Below, one piece after another: positions 58,164 to 64,000 of a stretch of 64,000 nt of DNA. How positions within the stretch are numbered: position 1 is the stretch's first letter; every line of letters starts with the position of its first letter. Under the pieces are notes generated by a model. That model ran no database searches. It saw only the letters and a program-made list of their open reading frames with translations, and was not told the DNA's origin. Origin of the DNA: Amycolatopsis sp. GM8 (GTDB lineage: Bacteria; Actinomycetota; Actinomycetes; Mycobacteriales; Pseudonocardiaceae); assembly GCF_021653975.1 (NCBI RefSeq), contig NZ_JAJKFK010000005.1, forward strand, positions 433,696-497,695, read 5' to 3'. The translations under genes and the position numbers were made by a program.

Positions 58164-58985
58164 TCAGTATTCATAGCCGCCGGCGGTGGTGATGACCTGA
58201 CCGGAGACGAAGTCGGCTTCGGGATACGTGAGCATCACCACCGAACCGGCGGCCTCGTCGGGCGTGCCCGCCCGGCCCAGTGGGATCAGCGTCTTGAGCG
58301 CCTCGATGGCCTCGGGCCGCACGCCGACGTTGATCTCGCGGCCCTCGACCTCGATCTTCGAGACGCCGGTGGGCGCGGTGAGCCGGGTCTCGATGAAGCC
58401 GAACGCCACGCAGTTGACGTTGACGTGGTAGCGGCCCCATTCGTGGGCGAGGGTCTTGGTGAGCCCGACGATGCCCGCCTTGGCGGCCGAGTAGTTGGCC
58501 TGGCCGGAGCTGCCGTGCAGCCCGGACACCGACGAGATGTTGACCACCTTGCGGTGCACGACGACGCCCTGTTCCCGCTCCTTCTTGGCCGCGGCGCTGA
58601 TGACGGGCTGGGCCGCGCGCAGGATGTCGAAGGGCGCCTTGAGATGCAGGTCGACGATGGCGTGCCACTGCTCGTCGGAGATCTTCTGGATGACGTTGTC
58701 CCACGTGTAGCCGGCGTTGTTGATGACGATGTCGACGCCACCGAAGCTCTCCACGGCCGCACCGACGAAGCGGTCGGCGAAGCCTTCGCCGGTCACACTG
58801 CCGGGCACCGCGACGGCTCGGCCGCCCGCGGCCTTGATCTTGTCGGCGACCTCCGTGCTGGGCTCGGCGTCGAGGTCATTGACGACGACGGACGCGCCCT
58901 CCGAGGCGAGCTTGAGCGCGATCGCGCGGCCGATGCCGCGACCGGCTCCGGTGACGAGCGCGGACTTGCCTTCGAGCTTTCCCAT
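58164..58985 (-). CDS. FabG-like SDR, probable 3-hydroxyacyl-CoA dehydrogenase
   Basis: The 273-residue SDR has VTGAGRGIGRA, NNAGYTWDN, the catalytic Ser in ISSVSGLHGSSGQ and YSAAK, and the C-terminal FabG motif DFVSGQVITTAGGY. An insert IETRLTAPTGVSKIEVEGREI around residue 205 is typical of the group annotated as HSD17B4-like or MaoC-associated dehydrogenases. Position directly after a thiolase gene (1 bp gap) suits oxidation of a 3-hydroxyacyl-CoA to the 3-oxo form. Confidence 0.88.
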   Translation of the reverse strand: MGKLEGKSALVTGAGRGIGRAIALKLASEGASVVVNDLDAEPSTEVADKIKAAGGRAVAVPGSVTGEGFADRFVGAAVESFGGVDIVINNAGYTWDNVIQKISDEQWHAIVDLHLKAPFDILRAAQPVISAAAKKEREQGVVVHRKVVNISSVSGLHGSSGQANYSAAKAGIVGLTKTLAHEWGRYHVNVNCVAFGFIETRLTAPTGVSKIEVEGREINVGVRPEAIEALKTLIPLGRAGTPDEAAGSVVMLTYPEADFVSGQVITTAGGYEY

Positions 58986-58986
58986 G

Positions 58987-60174
58987 TCAGCCGTCCACCT
59001 TCTGGTACATCGTCACGACGGCCGCGCCACCGAGACCGAGGTTGTGCTGCAGCGCGGTGGTGACACCTTCGACCTGGCGGCCCTCCGCCTGCCCGCGCAG
59101 CTGCCAGACGAGCTCCGCGCACTGCGCTAGACCGGTCGCGCCGATCGGGTGCCCCTTGGAGATCAGCCCGCCGGAGGGGTTGATGACGACCTTCCCGCCG
59201 TAGGTGTTGTCGCCGTCGAGGACGAACTTCTCGGCCGTGCCCTCCGGGGTGAGACCGAGCGCCTCGTAGGTGATGAACTCGTTGGTGGTGAAGCAGTCGT
59301 GCAGTTCGGTGACGCGGACGTCCTCGGGGCCGATGCCGCTCTTCTCGTAGACCGCCCGGGAAGCCGCGACCGCCATGTCGTAGCCGACCAGTCGCTTCAT
59401 GTCGCCCTCGAAGGTGCTCGGGAAGTCGGTCGCCATCGCCTGGGCGGCAATGACCACGTCACCGCGCAGCCCGTGCTTCTTCGCGTACTCCTGGGACACC
59501 ACGACCGCGGCGGCGGCACCGGAAGACGGCGGGCAGCACTGGTACTTGCTCAGCGGGCCGGAGATGTGGCGCGACGCCAGGACTTCGTCGACGGTGAGCG
59601 GCTCGCGGAACACGGCATAGGGGTTGTTCGCCGCGTGGCGGCGGGCCTTGACGGTGATGTGGGCGAAGACCTTCGGGTCGATGCCGTACTCCTCGACGTA
59701 CTGGGCACCCGCCGCGCCGAACAGGAACGCGGCACCGGGAATCGGCCCGTCGGGAAGGCCCTGCTTCTCGATGACGACCTTGACGAGCTCCTCCAGCGGG
59801 TGCGGCCGCTCGGGCCAGCGGCCCTCGACATCGGCCTCCATCTGCTCGAACCCGAGCGCGAGCGCCACGTCGACGGTGCCGCTCTCGACGGCCTGGCGGG
59901 CCAGGAACAGTGCCGTGGAACCCGAGGAACAGTTGTTGTCCACGTTGATGATCGGGATACCGGTCGGGCCGATCTTGTAGAGGGCCTTCTGCCCGCACGT
60001 CGAGTCGCCGTAGATGTAGCCGGCGTAGGCCTGCTGGACGTCGGCGAGCCCGATGCCGGCGTCGGCGAGCGCTCGGCGCGCAGCCTCGGCGCCCATCACG
60101 TCATAGCTGTCACTGTGCCCGGCCTTCGTGAACGGGATCATCCCGACTCCGGCGACCACCGCGTTCCCTGACAT
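58987..60174 (-). CDS. SCP2-type thiolase / lipid-transfer protein
   Basis: The 395-residue thiolase has the nucleophilic Cys82 in VDNNCSSGSTALF, the HDCF block (VTELHDCFTTNEFITYEALG) and SKGHPIGATG. This is the SCP-x/'lipid-transfer protein' thiolase type, associated with cleavage of branched or sterol-like 3-oxoacyl-CoAs. AGGAG precedes the ATG. It opens the operon thiolase-SDR-SDR-tetR, and its promoter region contains the degenerate third operator site. Confidence 0.92.
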   Translation of the reverse strand: MSGNAVVAGVGMIPFTKAGHSDSYDVMGAEAARRALADAGIGLADVQQAYAGYIYGDSTCGQKALYKIGPTGIPIINVDNNCSSGSTALFLARQAVESGTVDVALALGFEQMEADVEGRWPERPHPLEELVKVVIEKQGLPDGPIPGAAFLFGAAGAQYVEEYGIDPKVFAHITVKARRHAANNPYAVFREPLTVDEVLASRHISGPLSKYQCCPPSSGAAAAVVVSQEYAKKHGLRGDVVIAAQAMATDFPSTFEGDMKRLVGYDMAVAASRAVYEKSGIGPEDVRVTELHDCFTTNEFITYEALGLTPEGTAEKFVLDGDNTYGGKVVINPSGGLISKGHPIGATGLAQCAELVWQLRGQAEGRQVEGVTTALQHNLGLGGAAVVTMYQKVDG

Positions 60175-60235
60175 GGCATCTCCTCTCTTCGGTGAGCTGG
60201 TTTCAGTATGCTCGTGACTTGTCATGCCGATCAAG

Positions 60236-60255
60236 TCTGTGTTGAGTGATATACA
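60236..60255. promoter_or_regulatory. Degenerate TCTATG-N8-CATAGA-like site 3
   Basis: TCTGTG-N8-TATACA keeps 9 of 12 arm positions and the same spacing as sites 1 and 2, and is preceded by AAG as in site 2. It lies in the divergent promoter between the thiolase operon and an enoyl-CoA hydratase gene. Confidence 0.4.
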
Positions 60256-60261
60256 CCTGTC

Positions 60262-61071
60262 ATGACGGCTGGAACATCACAAGGGTCGGGACGCACCGTC
60301 CGGGTGCGGGTGCGCGACGGCGTCGGGACGGTGACATTGACCCGGCCGGAGCGGCTGAACGCGATCACTTACCAGCTGCTCGTCGAGCTTCGTGCCGCCC
60401 TGCTCGAACTGGGCGACCGGCGCGATGTGCGTGCCGTGGTGCTGGCCGGTGAGGGGCGGGCGTTCTGCGCCGGCCTCGACCTCGACGCCGGCCTGGCCGA
60501 CCCGGCGATCGCGGATCCGGTCGAGGCGACCCAGGCGGGCATGGCGGCGGGTGCGGCCGTCACGTGGGCCATGCGGACGATCCCGCAGCCGGTCGTCGCC
60601 GCCGTCCAGGGGCACGCGGTCGGAGCCGGGTTCGCCTTCGCCGCGGCGGCGGATGTCCGCCTGGCCGGGCCCGATGCCCGGTTCTCGGCCCCGTTCCTGC
60701 GGCTGGGGATGACGGTCGGGGACTTCGGGCTTTCCTGGCTGCTCCCCCGCATCATCGGGCACGGCCGCGCCGCGCATCTGTTCTTCTCCGCCGGGGTCCT
60801 CGATGCTGAGGAAGCTGTCGCATGTGGACTCGCCGCGGGCATCAGCGCGGACCCACTCACGGCCGCCACGGAGTTCGCGACGGAGCTGGCCGGGCAACCG
60901 GTTTATGGCGTGCAAGCCAGCAAAAGACTGCTCGACGCCGGCCTGGGCTCGTCGTTGCGTGACCATCTGGATACCGAGGCGCGCGCCCAGGCGATCGGCG
61001 CGCTGACCGGGGCCGCGCAGTCGGCCATGGCCACGGCGCTCACCAAGCGGCGCGCGCCGCGGACCGGCTGA
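60262..61071 (+). CDS. Enoyl-CoA hydratase/isomerase family protein
   Basis: The 269-residue crotonase-fold protein has GRTVRVRVRDGVGTVTLTRPERLNAITYQLL, oxyanion motif AFCAGLDLDAG and GHAVGAGFAFAAAADVRLA. The first catalytic Glu position reads FLRLGMTVGDFGLSWLLPRIIG, so the usual hydratase Glu is replaced; isomerase or another crotonase activity is possible. It is a single plus-strand gene divergent from the thiolase operon. Confidence 0.88.
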   Translation: MTAGTSQGSGRTVRVRVRDGVGTVTLTRPERLNAITYQLLVELRAALLELGDRRDVRAVVLAGEGRAFCAGLDLDAGLADPAIADPVEATQAGMAAGAAVTWAMRTIPQPVVAAVQGHAVGAGFAFAAAADVRLAGPDARFSAPFLRLGMTVGDFGLSWLLPRIIGHGRAAHLFFSAGVLDAEEAVACGLAAGISADPLTAATEFATELAGQPVYGVQASKRLLDAGLGSSLRDHLDTEARAQAIGALTGAAQSAMATALTKRRAPRTG

Positions 61072-61078
61072 AGGCCGC

Positions 61079-62203
61079 TCAGTCGTGGAGCACGACCCCC
61101 CGCACGAGCTGGTCGGAAAGCAGGTCGTCGTACCCCTTCTGGATCTCGTCGAGGGTGTACGTACGCGTGATCAGCTCGTCGAGCTTCAACCTGCCCGCAC
61201 GGTAGAGGTCGAGCAGCCGCAGCACGTCCCAGTTGCCGTTGGTGCCGCCGAACACGGTGCCGCGCAGTTGTTTCTGGGAGAAGGTCAGCTCGGTCATCCG
61301 GATTGGCACCCCGACCGACTTCTCGTTGCCGACCGCCGTGACGACACAGATGCCGCCCTTGCCGAGGGCGCCCAATGCCTGAGCCACGTAGTCGGGCTGC
61401 AGCACGCCGACGGTCACCACGACCGCGTCGGCCCCCTGGCCGTTCGTGAACTGCCGGGCCAGCTCGGCCGCTTCGTCCATGGTCGCGACGGCGTGGGTGG
61501 CACCGAACTCCAGCGCCGCCTGGCGCTTGAACTCGGCGGGATCGACCCCGATGATGTGGGCGGCTCCGGCGTGGACCGCGCCCTGGACGGCGTTGACCCC
61601 GACGCCACCGGTGCCCATGACCACGACGGTGTGACCAGGCTGAACCTCCGCCATGGTGACCGCGGAGCCCCATCCCGTGCTGACCCCACAGCCGACCAGG
61701 CAGGCCTTGTCGAGCGGGATGTCGTCCGGGATCTTCACGACGGACTCGATCGAGACGAGCGTGGTGGAGGCGAACGTGGAGATGCCACACATCTGGCCCA
61801 CCGGCCGGCCGTCCACGGTGTGCAGGCGATAGCTGCTGGGATCCCGCCATCGTGCCCCCACCAGGACACCGGCCCCCAGGTCGCACAGATTCTGGTGTCC
61901 GGTGGCGCACCGCCGGCAGTGCCCGCACGACGGGAGCGGGTTGAAGACGACGTGGTCGCCTTCCTTGATTCCCTTGGTGTTCGGGCCGCCGAGCCGGGTC
62001 ACGATGCCCGCACCCTCGTGCCCCATCGCGAACGGCAGGATGCCCACATGCGAATCGCCGGTCGCATGATGGTCGTCGGAGTGGCACATGCCCGACGCGA
62101 CGACCTTGACCTCGAGTTCGTCGGCCCTCGGCTCGTCGACCTCGAGATCGATCACTTCCAGCCGGCCGGGCACCTCGGCGATGACTGCTCCACGCGTGCG
62201 CAT
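61079..62203 (-). CDS. Zinc-dependent alcohol dehydrogenase (MDR, NDMA-dependent type)
   Basis: The 374-residue MDR enzyme has catalytic zinc ligands Cys40 (GMCHSDDH) and His62-Glu63 (GHEGAG), a complete structural zinc lobe Cys93, 96, 99 and 107 (CGHCRRCATGHQNLC), and the NAD motif GTGGVGVNAVQGA. It belongs to the Rxyl_3153/NDMA-dependent-like actinobacterial group, which oxidises primary alcohols, some with tightly bound NAD recycled by a mycofactocin-type carrier. It follows an aldehyde dehydrogenase gene by 34 bp, so an alcohol-aldehyde-acid sequence is likely. Confidence 0.9.
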   Translation of the reverse strand: MRTRGAVIAEVPGRLEVIDLEVDEPRADELEVKVVASGMCHSDDHHATGDSHVGILPFAMGHEGAGIVTRLGGPNTKGIKEGDHVVFNPLPSCGHCRRCATGHQNLCDLGAGVLVGARWRDPSSYRLHTVDGRPVGQMCGISTFASTTLVSIESVVKIPDDIPLDKACLVGCGVSTGWGSAVTMAEVQPGHTVVVMGTGGVGVNAVQGAVHAGAAHIIGVDPAEFKRQAALEFGATHAVATMDEAAELARQFTNGQGADAVVVTVGVLQPDYVAQALGALGKGGICVVTAVGNEKSVGVPIRMTELTFSQKQLRGTVFGGTNGNWDVLRLLDLYRAGRLKLDELITRTYTLDEIQKGYDDLLSDQLVRGVVLHD

Positions 62204-62237
62204 GCTCTTTTTCCTTTCCTGCCAAGCGGTCCGTGTA

Positions 62238-63713
62238 TCAACGATCGAGCAGGGTGATGACCGACTTCGTCTCCAGATACCCGTCGATCGCTTCGAAGCC
62301 GTTCTCCCGGCCCCAGCCGGATTGGCGGTAGCCGCCCATCGGCATCTGCACGCCTCCGGCGCGATGCACGTTGACGCCGACGCGTCCCACCCGGAGCCGG
62401 CGGGCCACCGCATGCGCCCAGCCGACGTCCCGGGTCCAGACACTGGCGGCGAGGCCGTACGTGCTGTCGTTCGCGGCCGCCACCGCCGCGTCGACGTCGG
62501 AGAACCGCATCGCGCCGATGACGGGCCCGAAGATCTCTTCCTTCATCAGCGTCATGGCGGGATCGACCTCGGTGACGACCGTCGGCGCGAAGAAGTAGCC
62601 GCGGTCCCCGACCTGCCGGCCACCGGTCACGATCTTCGCCCCTTCGGCGACACCGCCCCGCACATAGCCCGTGACGCGCTCCAGTTGCCGTTCGGAGATC
62701 AACGGGCCCAGATCGACCCCCGGCTCGGTCCGGTACCCCAGCTTGAGGGACTGCCCGACGGCCGCGATTCCCTCGACCAGCTCGTCGTAGACGTCGTCAT
62801 GGGCGAAAAGCCTGGTGCCCGCGGCGCAGATCTGACCGGTGTTCCAGAAGATGCCGGACGCGATGCCTTGCACGGCCGCGTCGAGGTCCGCGTCGGGCAG
62901 GACGATCACGGGCGACTTGCCCCCGAGTTCGAGCTGCAGCTTCTTGAGGTTCCCGGCCGCGGCGCGGACGATGCTCCGGCCGACCGCGGTGGAGCCCGTG
63001 AAGCTCACCTTGTCGATGTCGTCGTGCGCGGCAATGGCCGCGCCCACCGGAACTCCGTACCCCGTAACGATATTGACGACACCATCGGGCACACCGGCTT
63101 CGAGCAGGATCCGCCCGAGCCACAACGCGGACAGCGGGGTCTCCTCCGAGGGCTTCAGCACGCAGGTGCACCCGGCGGCCAGCGCCGGCGCCACCTTCAG
63201 CGCGGCGGCCGCCAAGGGCGCGTTCCAGGGCACGATCATCCCGGCCACGCCGACGGGCTCGCGGAGGGTGCGCCCCTCGAACCGCCGGTCCGCCGTCCCG
63301 ATATCGACCGTCGTGCCGTGAATCTTGTCCGCCCAGCCCGCGTAGTAGCGGAACTGGCTGACGACCTCGCCCAGCATCAGCCGCGCCTGCGGGACCGGGT
63401 TGCCCAGGTTCAGGCTCTCCAGGTCGGCGATCTGGTCGAGGTTCGCTTCGACCAGATCCGCCACCCGCCACAGCACGGCGGCGCGCTGGGCGCCGGACAG
63501 CCGGCCCCACCGGCCGTCCTCGAAGGCCTCGCGTGCCGCGGCGACCGCATCGTCCACATCGGACTCGGCCGCCTCGGCGACCTGACTGACGATCTCCCCG
63601 GTGCCCGGGTCGCGGACGTCGAAGACGTTGCCGCTGCGGGCCGCACGCCACTGGCCGGCGATCAGCATCCGGCCCGGTTTCTCCAGCGAGTCAAAGGCGA
63701 TGGTCGAACTCAT
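62238..63713 (-). CDS. Aldehyde dehydrogenase (NAD-dependent)
   Basis: The 491-residue ALDH has the general base Glu262 in LELGGKSP, nucleophile Cys296 in NTGQICAAGT, cofactor-binding SFTGSTAVGR and the C-terminal MPMGGYRQSGWGREN. It oxidises an aldehyde to a carboxylate. It lies between a hydratase gene upstream and the alcohol dehydrogenase gene downstream on the same strand. Confidence 0.93.
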   Translation of the reverse strand: MSSTIAFDSLEKPGRMLIAGQWRAARSGNVFDVRDPGTGEIVSQVAEAAESDVDDAVAAAREAFEDGRWGRLSGAQRAAVLWRVADLVEANLDQIADLESLNLGNPVPQARLMLGEVVSQFRYYAGWADKIHGTTVDIGTADRRFEGRTLREPVGVAGMIVPWNAPLAAAALKVAPALAAGCTCVLKPSEETPLSALWLGRILLEAGVPDGVVNIVTGYGVPVGAAIAAHDDIDKVSFTGSTAVGRSIVRAAAGNLKKLQLELGGKSPVIVLPDADLDAAVQGIASGIFWNTGQICAAGTRLFAHDDVYDELVEGIAAVGQSLKLGYRTEPGVDLGPLISERQLERVTGYVRGGVAEGAKIVTGGRQVGDRGYFFAPTVVTEVDPAMTLMKEEIFGPVIGAMRFSDVDAAVAAANDSTYGLAASVWTRDVGWAHAVARRLRVGRVGVNVHRAGGVQMPMGGYRQSGWGRENGFEAIDGYLETKSVITLLDR

Positions 63714-63730
63714 GACAGTCCTCTACCCGG

Positions 63731-64000
63731 TCAGTTTCCGTGGAAAGTGGGGGCGCGTCCGGTTCGGAAGGCGTCGAGCGCTTCGGTCGCGTCGCCGGTC
63801 GCGGCGATCATGGCGAAGTGTGACGAGATGAGGTCGAGCGCGGTGGGCAGGTCGTGGCGGGCGCCCTGCCGGACGGCGCGCTTGATGACCTGGACCGCCA
63901 AGGGTGGCCGGTTGGCGAGCAGTTCGGCGAACTCAGCGGCGGCGGCTAACGGATCGTCGGTGAGTTCGTCGACGATGCCGAGCGCCAGGGCCTGCTCGGC
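63731..64000 (-). CDS. Enoyl-CoA hydratase/isomerase, C-terminal part (cut by window edge)
   Basis: The last 89 codons are visible, reading ...ALALGIVDELTDDPLAAAAE, FAELLANRPPLAVQVIKRAV and ending ALDAFRTGRAPTFHGN. This is the C-terminal helical part of a crotonase-fold protein (A..G.V.....L.......A..LA..PP.A....K pattern). The catalytic N-terminal region lies beyond the window. It is upstream of the aldehyde dehydrogenase gene by 17 bp in the same operon. Confidence 0.88.
   Translation of the reverse strand, partial: AEQALALGIVDELTDDPLAAAAEFAELLANRPPLAVQVIKRAVRQGARHDLPTALDLISSHFAMIAATGDATEALDAFRTGRAPTFHGN

Overview
The window is high-GC DNA from an actinomycete. I infer Pseudonocardiaceae, most likely Amycolatopsis or a close relative. 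The reasons are strong G/C at third codon positions, frequent GTG and TTG starts, ATGA/GTGA stop-start overlaps in operons, an SCO5389-type protein, actinobacterial NDMA-dependent-type alcohol dehydrogenase, and many TetR, GntR, ArsR and MarR regulators. No rRNA, tRNA, CRISPR array or intact mobile element was seen. The species call rests on gene content only.

Layout. 1-5 kb is a housekeeping and stress edge: the start of kdpD, phoU, a lexA-type repressor, a secreted phytase-like esterase, and a zinc-starvation ribosomal pair (rpmJ2-rpmE2) behind a Zur-box-like site, flanked by inverted arrays of a GAGTCCGAC repeat. 5-10 kb holds an FAD aromatic hydroxylase with its TetR regulator, divergent from an SRPBCC/ArsR/DUF899 operon, then a DHFR-like reductase and a PAP2 phosphatase. 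From 10 kb to the end the window is almost entirely a catabolic accessory region built of regulator-transporter-enzyme modules.

The modules are: (a) 10.1-14.1 kb, SDR, epimerase and dihydropyrimidinase-type amidohydrolase, divergent from a GntR regulator across two TTGTNNACAA sites; (b) 14.1-15.2 kb, a secreted alpha/beta hydrolase; (c) 15.5-24.1 kb, an Opp/Dpp-type importer whose five genes are split by an amidase and a GntR/UTRA regulator, ending in an SDR; (d) 24.1-26.1 kb, TetR and epoxide hydrolase; (e) 26.1-34.9 kb, a GntR regulator and a complete Opp/Nik-type importer bracketed by two DadA-like FAD oxidoreductases; (f) 34.9-36.4 kb, an NAD-dependent reductase divergent from MarR; (g) 36.6-43.3 kb, a StyA-like monooxygenase, flavin reductase and GntR operon, divergent from an SsuABC-like importer with two different permeases; (h) 43.3-43.8 kb, truncated remains of an SDR and an XRE regulator joined at a deletion point; (i) 43.8-52.2 kb, two MmgE/PrpD proteins, a CitE-like lyase and a MaoC protein, divergent from an MFS transporter, acyl-CoA dehydrogenase, MaoC and CoA-transferase operon; (j) 52.2-64 kb, an alcohol-to-acyl-CoA beta-oxidation set (alcohol and aldehyde dehydrogenases, CoA ligase, hydratases, SDRs, SCP2-type thiolase) with GntR and TetR regulators.

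The most informative non-coding signals are operator-like palindromes in nearly every divergent promoter. The 20-bp pattern TCTATG-N8-CATAGA occurs twice perfectly and once degenerately at separate promoters of module (j). A twin AAAACTCAGAGTTTT palindrome sits in the central promoter of module (i). Specific substrates for the catabolic modules cannot be read from the sequence and are marked as inference.
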